Positions 25,760-35,116 of a stretch of 56,495 nucleotides of DNA are shown here, piece by piece; the stretch's first letter is position 1; every line of letters starts with the position of its first letter. The stretch is from JAUVXY01 sp964392345 (GTDB taxonomy: Bacteria; Actinomycetota; Humimicrobiia; Humimicrobiales; Humimicrobiaceae), in NCBI GenBank assembly GCA_964392345.1, contig CAYMPQ010000002.1, forward strand, positions 1-56,495. The letters run 5' to 3'. A program made the translations under genes and the position numbers. The notes below the pieces were generated by a model, which worked only from the letters and a program-made list of their open reading frames with translations, was not told where the DNA came from and made no database searches.

Positions 25760-26800
25760 ATGGAACTTGTAGAAAGAAAAAGGAAAATATTAAATAGAGT
25801 AGTCGTACAATTTATAGAAAAAGCGGAGCCTGTTTCTTCACAAGAAGTTTCTAAAAATTTAGATTTAGAATTAAGTTCCGCAACAATTCGAAAAGAAATG
25901 GCAGATCTTGAAGAGCTGGGCTATTTAGCTCATCCCCATACTTCTGCCGGTAAAGTACCAACGGACAAAGGGTATAGGTATTATGTTGACAATCTTGCTC
26001 ATGGAAAGTCAAATCTCAGCATTAAAGCTAAAAAAGATATTCCATCTATTAAATTAGTGATAAATGAGAACATGGAGATAGAGGCGATCTTCCAGAAGGC
26101 TTCTGAGTTGCTTTCAAGAGTTACAAATTACTTATCCATGGTGGTGGCACCTACTATTTATCAGAGCAAATTAAGGCATATTGAGCTGTTGAAATTTCAG
26201 GAAGATAATTTGCTTTTAATTTTGATTACAGATACGGGAAGAGTCTACAAAAAGAAATTTGCTGCAGACAGCAATTATAATAATTTAGACCTGCAAAGAG
26301 TGGCAAATATATTAAACTTGCAGCTTAGAGAAAAAAACATAAAAGACATTGATGCAGACAGCGTTAAAATTCCAGAAAACGATGCTTATTTAGTACTGCT
26401 GGTAAATAAGGTAATAAGATTGATAAAAAGCTGGGAAGAGGACAGTTTTGCCTATAACAGGTTTTTTATTTATGGAGCTTATGAAGTTCTACAACAGCCG
26501 GAGTTTATAGATTTAAAAAAGATTCACGGTGTTTTAAGTGTAATTAGAAATGAATATTTGCTTATGAGATTATTTATGAATCTCTCCCGGGAAAAAGAGG
26601 TTACTGTAAAAATTGGATCTGAGATATCAGAAGAGGGAACAGACGGTCTGAGCCTGGTTGCATCCAGATACAATGTCTGCAGTGATTCCACTGGCACTAT
26701 AGGTATTTTAGGTCCAAAGAGGATGGATTACAATAAAGTTATAAATGTTTTGAGTATTTTTAGCAGGGATCTATCTGGCATTTTAAGTTCCAGGGATTAG
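25760..26800 (+). CDS. hrcA: heat-inducible transcription repressor HrcA
   Basis: 346 residues from ATG 25760 (MELVERKRKILNRVVVQFIE); the in-frame GTG 25745 overlaps the only SD-like stretch (AGGGTGG at 25742-25748), so 25760 is preferred. N-terminal winged helix: PVSSQEVSKNLDLELSSATIRKEMADLEELGYLAHPHTSAGKVPTDKGYRYYVD. The C-terminal GAF-like domain ends with GILGPKRMDYNKVINVL. It represses CIRCE-controlled genes; its only CIRCE in this window is at groES (8197). No CIRCE was seen before hrcA itself. Confidence 0.95.
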   Translation: MELVERKRKILNRVVVQFIEKAEPVSSQEVSKNLDLELSSATIRKEMADLEELGYLAHPHTSAGKVPTDKGYRYYVDNLAHGKSNLSIKAKKDIPSIKLVINENMEIEAIFQKASELLSRVTNYLSMVVAPTIYQSKLRHIELLKFQEDNLLLILITDTGRVYKKKFAADSNYNNLDLQRVANILNLQLREKNIKDIDADSVKIPENDAYLVLLVNKVIRLIKSWEEDSFAYNRFFIYGAYEVLQQPEFIDLKKIHGVLSVIRNEYLLMRLFMNLSREKEVTVKIGSEISEEGTDGLSLVASRYNVCSDSTGTIGILGPKRMDYNKVINVLSIFSRDLSGILSSRD

Positions 26801-26896
26801 AAGTTTAAAGGCGGAACTGGAAAAATTAATCAAAATAAGCTATTATTTCTTGAATTTTGTTATATTTTTTAGTTTTATTTTTTTGAGGTGATTATA

Positions 26897-28036
26897 TTGG
26901 CTTCTGGTAAAAGAGACTATTATGAAGTTTTGGGAGTTTCAAGGGACAGCAGTCTAAGTGAGATAAAAAAAACATATAGAAAACTGGCTCGAAAGTATCA
27001 TCCTGATGTGAATAATGGCGATCAAAGTGCAGAAGAAAAATTCAAGGAAATTTCTGAAGCTTATGCTGTTTTGAGCAATGAAGAAAAAAGAAGACAGTAC
27101 GATCAATTTGGGTTCAGCAGGAATTTATTTGAAAATTTTGATCCAAATAGTGTATTTTCTGAGTTTGGTTTTGGTGATGTGTTTAATGCATTTTTTGGGA
27201 GCAGTTTTGGCGGAGGTTTCTCTGCAAGTCACAGGAGTGGAAGACAAAGCAGGGGCTCAGATATTAATATTGATATTACGTGCAGTTTTAAAGAATCTGC
27301 ATTTGGTGTAAAGAAAGAGGTAGAATATCTTGCAAATGATATCTGCGAAGTTTGCAGCGGCAAAGGAAGCGCAGATGAAAAGGAAATTGAAACTTGCAGC
27401 GTATGCAGGGGTACAGGACAGGTAAGAAGCACAAGGCAAACTTTTATTGGCAGCATAATAACAACATCTACATGTAAAAATTGCCAGGGGACAGGAAAAA
27501 TAATAAAAGATCCATGCAAAAAATGTGGGGGGAACGGTTATTATAGAAAAAAGAAAAGGGTAAAAGTAGATATTCCTGCTGGTATTCACGATGGAGACAG
27601 ACTCAGGGTTGTAGGAAAGGGAAATAGCAGCGGGATAGGCTCTACCAGTGGGGATCTTTTTATTACTGTAAGAGTAAAGCTCCTCCCCGGCTTCAAAAGA
27701 GTTGGAGATGATGTTGTATCCAGTATTGATATATCATTTGCCCAGGCTGCACTTGGCTGCAAGCTTGTGGTGGAGACGCTTGATGGTGAAGAGGAAGTAA
27801 TAATAAAGCCCGGGACTCAGGCTGGAACAAAAATAGTTCTCAAATCCAGAGGCATGGTACACCTTAATGGATACAGAAGAGGAGATCACATCATAGACGT
27901 AAATGTAAAGATTCCAACAAAACTTACTCATGAAGAAGTAGAACTTCTAAAAAGATTTGCTGAAGGAAGAGAAGAAATAGTGGGTGATGCAGCTGGCAGC
28001 TTCTTTTCAAATGTCAAAAATGCTTTTAAAAAATAA
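26897..28036 (+). CDS. dnaJ: chaperone DnaJ
   Basis: 379 residues from TTG 26897, with GAGGTGAT at 26885-26892; an in-frame GTG at 26888 sits inside that SD. J domain with YRKLARKYHPDVNNGD (HPD at ~34-36), Gly/Phe-rich linker (SSFGGGFSASHRSG), four zinc-finger repeats CEVCSGKGS, CSVCRGTGQ, CKNCQGTGK, CKKCGGNGY, and the C-terminal substrate domains. Follows hrcA; grpE and dnaK are not in between, the split layout seen in actinobacterial second hrcA-dnaJ loci. Confidence 0.96.
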   Translation: MASGKRDYYEVLGVSRDSSLSEIKKTYRKLARKYHPDVNNGDQSAEEKFKEISEAYAVLSNEEKRRQYDQFGFSRNLFENFDPNSVFSEFGFGDVFNAFFGSSFGGGFSASHRSGRQSRGSDINIDITCSFKESAFGVKKEVEYLANDICEVCSGKGSADEKEIETCSVCRGTGQVRSTRQTFIGSIITTSTCKNCQGTGKIIKDPCKKCGGNGYYRKKKRVKVDIPAGIHDGDRLRVVGKGNSSGIGSTSGDLFITVRVKLLPGFKRVGDDVVSSIDISFAQAALGCKLVVETLDGEEEVIIKPGTQAGTKIVLKSRGMVHLNGYRRGDHIIDVNVKIPTKLTHEEVELLKRFAEGREEIVGDAAGSFFSNVKNAFKK

Positions 28037-28195
28037 CAACTTGTTCTATTGGCAAATTCTTTTTTGCTGGAGCTTTATTTTTATTTTAAATCTAATTAAT
28101 TTTTAGAAAGCTGCATAATCTTATTACAAAAGTTTACCATCTTTTTTCTTATTAATAATTTATTTAAAAGAACAGGTAGTAAATATATAAGTAAA

Positions 28196-28960
28196 ATGAG
28201 TTACCCTTATTTTTTTATAAAAAAAGACGATGTTGCCGGAAACGAGATAATAGTCAAAGAAGAATTAAATCACCTGATAAATGTTTTAAGGATAAGAAAG
28301 GGTGATTATATAAAGGTTTCAGATAATAACAAGTACAGGTATGGAACCGAAGTCACAGGTGTGAGCAAATATGGAGTTACGCTGCTAATTAGAGAAAGAA
28401 TAAAAATTTTTAGGAGACTGCCGCACATAGTTTTGTTTCAGTGCATTCTTAAAAAGAATGCCATGGAAATTGCAATCCAGAAAACAGTTGAGATAGGCAT
28501 TGACAGGATTGTCCCGGTTTTCAGCAGCAGGGTTATAACAGATAATAAAAAGACAGAAAATAAAATTAAGCGCTGGCAAAAAATTGCTAAAGAGGCATCA
28601 AAACAGTGTAAGAGGGATTTTATATGTGAAATCGCTCCTTCTGTAAATATTTATAATATTGAAGCATCGGAATTTGATGTTTTCTATATTCCATATGAGG
28701 GTTATGATAAGGTAAAAAACAAGGAAATAAATTATCCGGGCAGGTTAAATAATATTGACAGCAAAATAAGCAGTGCTAAAAGTATCGGATACATAATAGG
28801 TCCAGAGGGTGGTTTTGAAGAAAGAGAAGTATCGTTTTTTAAAAAAAGCGGAGCTATTGCAGTAAATTTTGGCAAGAAAATATTAAGATCAGAAACTGCC
28901 TCAGTTTATTTTTTATCTATAGTGGATTATATTTTGAGTATAAAAGCAAAAAATGATTGA
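28196..28960 (+). CDS. rsmE: 16S rRNA m3U1498 methyltransferase RsmE
   Basis: 254 residues. N-terminal PUA-like part with ELNHLINVLRIRKGDYIKVSD, and a SPOUT domain with QKTVEIGIDRIVPVFSSR, IGYIIGPEGGFEEREVSFF and GKKILRSETASVYFLSIVDY, the knot that binds SAM. No SD precedes ATG 28196; a TATATA at 28184-28189 would put the transcription start at or near the ATG, so the message could be leaderless (weak, no -35). Overlaps mtaB by 8 bp. Confidence 0.93.
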   Translation: MSYPYFFIKKDDVAGNEIIVKEELNHLINVLRIRKGDYIKVSDNNKYRYGTEVTGVSKYGVTLLIRERIKIFRRLPHIVLFQCILKKNAMEIAIQKTVEIGIDRIVPVFSSRVITDNKKTENKIKRWQKIAKEASKQCKRDFICEIAPSVNIYNIEASEFDVFYIPYEGYDKVKNKEINYPGRLNNIDSKISSAKSIGYIIGPEGGFEEREVSFFKKSGAIAVNFGKKILRSETASVYFLSIVDYILSIKAKND

Positions 28961-30287
28961 TATAAAATTTTCAATAAATACGCTCGGATGCAAAACCAAT
29001 CTAAGTGAATCAGATTATATTATAAAAGAACTATTGGGCAAAGGATTTAAGCTTGTACAGTATAGTGATGACCCTGATTTTTGTATTATTAATACCTGTA
29101 CGGTAACTTCCCAAAGTGACAGGAAAGTAAGACAGATTGTAAGGAGAATAAAATCAAAGTCTCCTTTAAGCACGGTGATTGTGACTGGATGCTATGTTGT
29201 TTTTAACGAGAAGTTTTTGCTGGACAGCGGAGTTGACTGCATGGTAAAAAATAAGGACAAACACAGCATCCCTTCTGTGATTGAGGAGTTAGCACGCAGA
29301 AGGTGGAATACAAAAACTGGTCTGGCTGTAAGTTCTGGGAATAAGAAATTCCAAAACTTAGTTCATAGCAGGGCACTGGTAAAAATTCAGGATGGATGTG
29401 AACAGAATTGCAGCTACTGCATAATCCCTAAAGTGAGGGGAGGCTACAGGAGTACACCTGATGAGTTAGTTTTGGCACAAATTAGAAATTTAGCTGCAGC
29501 AGGTTTTGATGAAGTTGTGCTTACAGGAATTCATATTGGAAAGTATGCTGTAGATATTGATACAGAGACTTGCAGTGGTGGCAGAAATGCCAGGGATTTG
29601 GCAGATTTGCTTGAAAAAATTATAGAGTCTTCAAGTATAAAAAGAATAAGATTAGGTTCCATCGAAATAAATGAAATTGACAGCAGGATTACTGACTTAA
29701 TTAAAGAAAGTGGTAGAATTGCGCCTCATTTTCACATACCACTTCAAAGCGGGAGTGATAAGATCTTAAAACTTATGAGAAGACCTTACAGCAGGGGCTA
29801 TTTTTTAAATATGGCGGGATCCATTAAAAAGTCTGTTCCGGATATAGCAATAACAACTGATGTTATTGTTGGGTTTCCTTATGAGAGTGAAGAAGATTTT
29901 ATGCAAACTGTGGACTTAATAAAAAAGGTTTCTTTCAGCAAGCTGCATGTCTTCAAATATTCTAGGAGGATGCATACAGAAGCTTACAGTATGGGGGGAC
30001 AGGTTGCAGAAAGTGTTAAATCTGAAAGGAGCAAGTTTTTAAGGGAGATTGGCAGCAAGCTAAGAAATGATTATATAAGAAATGGTGTTGGTAAATTTTT
30101 TAAGGTAGTTACAGAAAAAGTGGATAAGGAGAAAAAGATTGCAGTTGGAACCTCTGAGAATTATATTAAAGTTTATTTTCCATTAGATTGCAGTGATGCT
30201 GAAATTTTAAAGAAGGGAAAATTGGTTGAAGTTAAAATAGAATCAGCATATGAGGATGGCTTAATTGGAAAAATGCACAAAACATAG
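28953..30287 (+). CDS. mtaB: tRNA t6A37 methylthiotransferase MtaB
   Basis: 444 residues. N-terminal UPF0004 domain with TLGCKTNLSESD and INTCTVTSQSDRK cysteines; radical-SAM motif DGCEQNCSYCIIPKVRG (CxxxCxxC, ~148-155); HIPLQSGSDKILKLMRRPY; C-terminal TRAM-like tail. Converts t6A to ms2t6A in ANN-decoding tRNAs. Its substrate modification is made by tsaB/D/E at 5679-8090 in the same window. N-terminus CKTN rather than CQMN favours MtaB over MiaB. Confidence 0.94.
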   Translation: MIDIKFSINTLGCKTNLSESDYIIKELLGKGFKLVQYSDDPDFCIINTCTVTSQSDRKVRQIVRRIKSKSPLSTVIVTGCYVVFNEKFLLDSGVDCMVKNKDKHSIPSVIEELARRRWNTKTGLAVSSGNKKFQNLVHSRALVKIQDGCEQNCSYCIIPKVRGGYRSTPDELVLAQIRNLAAAGFDEVVLTGIHIGKYAVDIDTETCSGGRNARDLADLLEKIIESSSIKRIRLGSIEINEIDSRITDLIKESGRIAPHFHIPLQSGSDKILKLMRRPYSRGYFLNMAGSIKKSVPDIAITTDVIVGFPYESEEDFMQTVDLIKKVSFSKLHVFKYSRRMHTEAYSMGGQVAESVKSERSKFLREIGSKLRNDYIRNGVGKFFKVVTEKVDKEKKIAVGTSENYIKVYFPLDCSDAEILKKGKLVEVKIESAYEDGLIGKMHKT

Positions 30288-30311
30288 GGGGATGTGATGC
30301 CTGCGCATTTG

Positions 30312-30339
30312 TTGTAAAGATCTAAAAATAGAGTATAAT
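30312..30339 (+). promoter_or_regulatory. promoter for the HIT-phoH-pgpH-ybeY run
   Basis: TTGTAA (30312-30317), 16-bp spacer, TATAAT (30334-30339), 46 bp before the HIT start codon. Confidence 0.6.
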
Positions 30340-30385
30340 TTGCAGTTTGGTGGTAAAATATACATATTTGGGAGGCAGTAATATT

Positions 30386-30730
30386 ATGGAAAATTGTCTT
30401 TTTTGTAAAATTATAAATAAAGAAATAGATAGCAGTATTGTTTATGAGACTGATAATGTTCTTGTATTTAAGGATATAAGTCCAAAAGCGCCAGTTCATT
30501 TTTTAATGGTCCCTAAAAAACACGTAAAGTCTATCATGGAAATAGAAGAACTGGGTTATGATACAATTAAAGAGATGATGGACATGGTTGTAAAGGTAGC
30601 TAAAAATTATGAGCTGGGTAAAGATGGGTTTAGGCTGGTGACAAATACAGGAATCGGCGCAGGTCAGAGTGTGGAGCACTTACATTTTCATATCATGGGC
30701 AAAAGAAAGTTTGGATGGCCCCCTGGCTAA
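30386..30730 (+). CDS. HIT family nucleotide hydrolase (HinT-like)
   Basis: 114 residues from ATG 30386, which has GGAGG at 30371-30375; an in-frame GTG upstream would place the SD inside the gene. MENCLFCKIINKEI, then VFKDISPKAPVHFLMVPKKH, and the histidine triad VEHLHFHIMG. HinT-type enzymes hydrolyse AMP-N-linked substrates such as AMP-lysine. The two CxxC cysteines at the N-terminus could bind zinc. Ahead of phoH by 72 bp. Confidence 0.93.
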   Translation: MENCLFCKIINKEIDSSIVYETDNVLVFKDISPKAPVHFLMVPKKHVKSIMEIEELGYDTIKEMMDMVVKVAKNYELGKDGFRLVTNTGIGAGQSVEHLHFHIMGKRKFGWPPG

Positions 30731-30802
30731 ATATGATAAAAAATAAATTTAGCCGTTATGTAAAATAGCCGGTTAAGTGTAATCTTTAAAGGAGCGTAAA
30801 CT

Positions 30803-31786
30803 TTGTCTATTATCAAACAAAAATTCACCCTTGATTTTGTGGGGAATCATTCAATTGCAGAGTTACTTGGAGATAGAGATAAGCTGGTTAAACTGGTAGA
30901 GAAAGAATATAATGTAGAAGTTTTTGTATTAGGCAATGATATCGAAGTAACAGGTAAAAGTAAAAATGTTAATAAAGTAAAAAAATTACTTAATGAGCTA
31001 ACCCTGCAGATTAATCTTGGACAACAAATAAATGCTCAGAAAATTGATGATTCAATAAGGATTATGGAAAGTAAATCAATATTAACTCCACATGAAATAT
31101 TTAATAATCTTATTACAGTAAGCAGTGGTAAGAAAATTAAACCGCGCACTGAAGGTCAGCAGAAATATGTTGAGGCTATTAAAGAAAATACCATTGTATT
31201 TAGTATAGGCCCTGCCGGCACAGGGAAGACTTATTTAGCTTTGGCTATGGCTGTAAATGCACTTGAAAAAAATGAAATTGGGAGAATAGTTTTAGTGAAG
31301 CCGGTAGTTGAAGCTGGCGAAAAGCTGGGATACTTGCCGGGTGATATTTATGATAAAGTAAACCCTTACCTAAGGCCGCTTTATGATGCTTTATATGAAA
31401 TGATAGATGTTGAAATATTTCAGCAGTACATGGATATGAGTATTATAGAAGTAGTTCCGCTGGCTTATATGAGGGGGCGTACCCTAAATAATTCTTTTAT
31501 TATTCTTGATGAGGCACAAAATACATCTCCTGAACAGATGAAGATGTTCCTTACACGATTAGGATTTGGTTCCAAAGTTGTGGTAACAGGAGATATCACT
31601 CAGGTAGATTTACCAGTAGAAAAGAAATCAGGGCTTATTTTAGTAAGAAAAATACTGGAGAATATTCCCGGAATAGAATTTGTGTATCTTACTTCTAAAG
31701 ATATTGTAAGGCACGCATTAGTCCAGAAGATAGTGGATGCTTACAAAGCATATGAGGAAGATTTAAAGAATGATAGCAAGAAATAG
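30803..31786 (+). CDS. phoH: PhoH-like ATPase
   Basis: 327 residues from TTG 30803 with AAGGAG upstream. N-terminal KH-like segment (NHSIAELLGDRDKLVKLVEK ... VEVFVLGNDIEVTGKSKNV), then the PhoH P-loop ATPase: SIGPAGTGKTYLALAMAV (~135-152), VEAGEKLGYLPGD, IILDEAQNTSPEQMKMFLTR and VVTGDITQVDLP. The cellular role is thought to be RNA metabolism alongside YbeY, which lies two genes on. Overlaps the next gene by 17 bp. Confidence 0.93.
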   Translation: MSIIKQKFTLDFVGNHSIAELLGDRDKLVKLVEKEYNVEVFVLGNDIEVTGKSKNVNKVKKLLNELTLQINLGQQINAQKIDDSIRIMESKSILTPHEIFNNLITVSSGKKIKPRTEGQQKYVEAIKENTIVFSIGPAGTGKTYLALAMAVNALEKNEIGRIVLVKPVVEAGEKLGYLPGDIYDKVNPYLRPLYDALYEMIDVEIFQQYMDMSIIEVVPLAYMRGRTLNNSFIILDEAQNTSPEQMKMFLTRLGFGSKVVVTGDITQVDLPVEKKSGLILVRKILENIPGIEFVYLTSKDIVRHALVQKIVDAYKAYEEDLKNDSKK

Positions 31787-33962
31787 AAAAATAATAAATA
31801 AGACCAAAGAAATTATAAAGCACAAAAATGGCAACAACAATAATAAAAAGGCCATAGGGTTTTTCCGTAAATATTTTTCTTTTAAAAGCAAGCATGCTCA
31901 GAGGCTATATTTATTTGTTTTGACTGCAGCCCTTGTAATTACTATTCTTTCCTATAATTATGCCCCTAATATTGTAGTAGAGATTGGCAAGCCAAGTCCT
32001 CGTACAATCAAAGCAAGCAGAAATGTAGATTTTGAGGATATGGAAAAAACAGAAGAAGATAGAAGTAAAAATGTGGCCGAAGTAGAAGATGTATATAAAT
32101 ATGATGTAAATATATTAAGCGGTGAAGAAGGAGCTCTTTACCAAATTAGATATTTTTATACATTGGCCAGGATTGTTCAGAAAAAAGTTGATATGTCTTT
32201 TGAGGAAAAGGTTGAGTATCTGTCTAACATGCTTGGGAATGTATATCCAGAGCCAATTATTTCATCTGTTCTTGAGCTATCTATAGAGGAAAATAATTTT
32301 CTCGCAGAGAAAACCCAGGAAATTGCAAAGCAGGTAATGAGAGATGAAATTAGGCCCACAGAATTAGATTTTGTAAAAAATAAAACCATAGAATTTATTA
32401 AAAATGATAAAGATATAAAGGAAGAATACGTACCCATAATAAGTGCTGTTCTTCAAAAAAATATCCAGCCTACTGCTGTATTTGATTCCGTAGCTACAGA
32501 AAATGCTAAAGAAGAAGCAAAGCAAAACACTCCTCCTCATATTGTCAGCATTACAAAGGGACAAATTATTGTTTCCGAAGGTGAAATTGTCAGCCAAAAT
32601 GATATACAAATATTGGCAAAATTAGGTTTATTGCAAAGACAATACAACTGGTACAGATTTTTTTATATATTTTTTATAGTTTTTATAGTTTTATTTTTGT
32701 TTGGATTTTATATATACAGATTTAACACAAAAATCTTTAATGATTTAAAGAAATTATTCTTAAATTCTTTAATTATAGTTGTGTTTGCTGCAATAATAAG
32801 ATTGCTTACATTTCTTTCTTCTGTTCACCTGGAGCTGTGGAATTATCTATTTCCAGTAATTGCAGCGTCAATGCTCTGTACTATTATCTTTGATTCCCGC
32901 ATAGGTATAATGATGACTATTTGTCTCAGTATTTTTTCTGGAATAGCCACTGATTTTGATTTCAGCATCATGCTTGTTTATATACTTGGTGGAATTTTTG
33001 CTACATACCTGGTATCAAATGTTTCACAGCGGTCAGAAGTGATGAAAGCTGGTTTTATAAGTGCACTTATCCTTGGATTTTTATTCTTGATTGTAAATCT
33101 TATTGGCGGGGAAGTGCAAACCATAGCTCTGTATACAATGTTAGGCGTGCTAAATGGTATTGTATGTACAGTTATGACAATAGGGCTGCTTCCGTTTATT
33201 GAATCTACATTCAGAATAGTAACTGCTATGAGATTGCTTGAACTTTCCCACACCGATCAACCACTCTTAGAGAAACTTTTGATTTCTGCTCCTGGCACAT
33301 ACAATCATAGCCTGCTTGTAGGACATTTAGCTGAAAGTAGTGCAAAGGCTATAGAAGCTGATCCACTTCTTGTAAAAGTAGCTGCCCTGTATCATGACCT
33401 TGGAAAAATGAAAAGGCCTGAATATTTTTATGAAAATCAAATTGGCATTGAAAATATCCATGACCGCTTGAATCCATCAATGAGCAGAAATGTAATAGCA
33501 AATCACATAAAGGATGGCATAGAGATAGCAATTAAAAATAAAATTCCTGAGGAAGTAATAGAGATTATTTCTCAGCATCATGGGAATTCGCTGATAACTT
33601 ATTTTTATAAAAAGCAAAAGGATATGGAATTCGCTAAAGCATCAAATGGTGCTGCTGAAGGATTAAAGGGACATTTTAGATATCCAACTAAAAAACCTCA
33701 GAGCAAAGAAGCAGCTATCCTGATGCTGGCTGATTCAGTTGAAGCTGCTGTCAGGTCAATTGATGATGTGACTCCTAAGAAAATAGAGCAAATGGTAAAT
33801 GATATAGTAGAAGAGAGGCTAAAAGATGGCCAGCTGGATGATGCTGATATAAAAATAAAAGAAATAAACACAGTTAAAAGTACCTTAATTGAAGGCCTTA
33901 TTTCTATATATCACTCCAGAATTTCCTATCCTGAATCAGACTTAAAAGTTGTTCCTGAGTAG
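31770..33962 (+). CDS. pgpH: 7TM-HD family cyclic-dinucleotide phosphodiesterase (PgpH/YqfF)
   Basis: 730 residues. A first membrane helix (~46-66), a large extracytoplasmic 7TMR-HDED domain (~70-290; EIGKPSPRTIKASRNVDFED, KGQIIVSEGEIVS), a cluster of about seven helices (~295-480), then a cytoplasmic HD domain with APGTYNHSLLVGHLAESSA, VAALYHDLGKMKRP (metal-binding HD) and IISQHHGNS. This exact architecture is that of Listeria PgpH, which degrades c-di-AMP; the nucleotide specificity here is inferred from family. Located between phoH and ybeY as in Firmicutes. Confidence 0.92.
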   Translation: MIARNRKIINKTKEIIKHKNGNNNNKKAIGFFRKYFSFKSKHAQRLYLFVLTAALVITILSYNYAPNIVVEIGKPSPRTIKASRNVDFEDMEKTEEDRSKNVAEVEDVYKYDVNILSGEEGALYQIRYFYTLARIVQKKVDMSFEEKVEYLSNMLGNVYPEPIISSVLELSIEENNFLAEKTQEIAKQVMRDEIRPTELDFVKNKTIEFIKNDKDIKEEYVPIISAVLQKNIQPTAVFDSVATENAKEEAKQNTPPHIVSITKGQIIVSEGEIVSQNDIQILAKLGLLQRQYNWYRFFYIFFIVFIVLFLFGFYIYRFNTKIFNDLKKLFLNSLIIVVFAAIIRLLTFLSSVHLELWNYLFPVIAASMLCTIIFDSRIGIMMTICLSIFSGIATDFDFSIMLVYILGGIFATYLVSNVSQRSEVMKAGFISALILGFLFLIVNLIGGEVQTIALYTMLGVLNGIVCTVMTIGLLPFIESTFRIVTAMRLLELSHTDQPLLEKLLISAPGTYNHSLLVGHLAESSAKAIEADPLLVKVAALYHDLGKMKRPEYFYENQIGIENIHDRLNPSMSRNVIANHIKDGIEIAIKNKIPEEVIEIISQHHGNSLITYFYKKQKDMEFAKASNGAAEGLKGHFRYPTKKPQSKEAAILMLADSVEAAVRSIDDVTPKKIEQMVNDIVEERLKDGQLDDADIKIKEINTVKSTLIEGLISIYHSRISYPESDLKVVPE

Positions 33963-34040
33963 TTTAATCGGTTTGTGTGGTTTTTGTTTAAAAAAGTTTT
34001 AGCTGTAAGCTATTTATCTTATTATGTGAGAGGGCGTTAA

Positions 34041-34532
34041 ATGAGAGTTATCTTAATCAACAATCAAGACAAAGTAAAGCTAAATTTGAACATTATGGAA
34101 AAGGTTATAACATACATCTCAAATAAATTTAATAGAAGCCAAAATTATGAGCTGAGCGTTGTATTTGCTGAAAAGGAAGAAATAAGACGATTAAATAAAA
34201 AGTATAGAAATGTGGACAGAGAAACAGATGTCTTGTCTTTTTCGTATGTGGAAAATAATAGTGAGCTTATTTTTAAAAAAGATGCAAATGAGTTTGGAGA
34301 TAAAGATGGGCACTTTACAATTGGTGAAATAATTATATGCCCTGAAGTTGCAGAGGAGAATGCTTGCAGAGCGAAAGCAAACTGGAACTCAGAATTAGAA
34401 ATAATATTGCTTGCGACTCATGGTATCCTTCATATATATGGTTATGATCATGAAGAAAGGGAAGGCAGAATAGAAATGGAGGGAATTCAGGAGAATATTT
34501 TAAATGATGCAATGTCTGTCTTTAAGATTTAA
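34041..34532 (+). CDS. ybeY: endoribonuclease YbeY
   Basis: 163 residues from ATG 34041 with GAGGG upstream. YNVDRETDVLSFSY-like block (NVDRETDVLSFS), GEIIICPEVAEENA and the zinc motif THGILHIYGYDHEE with three histidines. Needed for 16S rRNA 3' maturation and ribosome quality control. An insertion of ~10-15 residues (LIFKKDANEFGDKD) sits between the two conserved halves. The era gene that commonly follows is absent. Confidence 0.94.
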   Translation: MRVILINNQDKVKLNLNIMEKVITYISNKFNRSQNYELSVVFAEKEEIRRLNKKYRNVDRETDVLSFSYVENNSELIFKKDANEFGDKDGHFTIGEIIICPEVAEENACRAKANWNSELEIILLATHGILHIYGYDHEEREGRIEMEGIQENILNDAMSVFKI

Positions 34533-34608
34533 TACTCTTGACAGGTATTGTAAAATTTAGAGTAAGGGCGCTAAAAGAAAACATTTTTATTTAAGCCCAC
34601 AAAGTATA

Positions 34609-35088
34609 GTGGCTGCAATGGATATGGTAGACGTAAATATAGTTGAGATAAAAAATTTTGACAACAGATTGATAGCCAGGATAAAAGAATTAGAAAATAA
34701 AAATTTGGGAAGCAAAGCCTCAATCAATGAATGGGTTATACCGGTTATAATTAGATATGGAAAGCTGGCAGTGGTACAGAAAGCAGATGATGGTGAAATT
34801 ATCGGAGTATGTGAGCTAATAAAAAATTGGGATGACAATCAATCAGCTTTTGTCCATTCTTTTTATATTGACAGGGAATTTAGAGCACAGGGTATCGGCA
34901 AAATATTTCTGAGTAAAATAATAAGCATGCTGAAAGCGGAAAATTTAAAAACCATAGAATTGACAGTAGATCCAGAAAATGAAGCTGCTTTAAAATTGTA
35001 TAAAAAATACGGGTTTGCAGTTATTGATTTGAGAAAGGACGAATACGGAAGTGGAATAGACAGGTATTTAATGAGGTTAAAATTATAG
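34609..35088 (+). CDS. GNAT family N-acetyltransferase
   Basis: 159 residues from GTG 34609; ATG 34618 or 34624 are alternatives and no strong SD decides. GNAT core: IIGVCELIKNW (beta4), HSFYIDREFRAQGIGKIFL with the acetyl-CoA loop RAQGIGK, TIELTVDPENEAALKLYKKYGF. The arrangement (VDPENEAALKLYKKYGF) resembles RimI-like protein acetyltransferases. Target unknown. Lies between ybeY and deoC. Confidence 0.85.
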   Translation: MAAMDMVDVNIVEIKNFDNRLIARIKELENKNLGSKASINEWVIPVIIRYGKLAVVQKADDGEIIGVCELIKNWDDNQSAFVHSFYIDREFRAQGIGKIFLSKIISMLKAENLKTIELTVDPENEAALKLYKKYGFAVIDLRKDEYGSGIDRYLMRLKL

Positions 35089-35116
35089 TAAAAAAATAGT
35101 TATATAGAAAGGTAGG

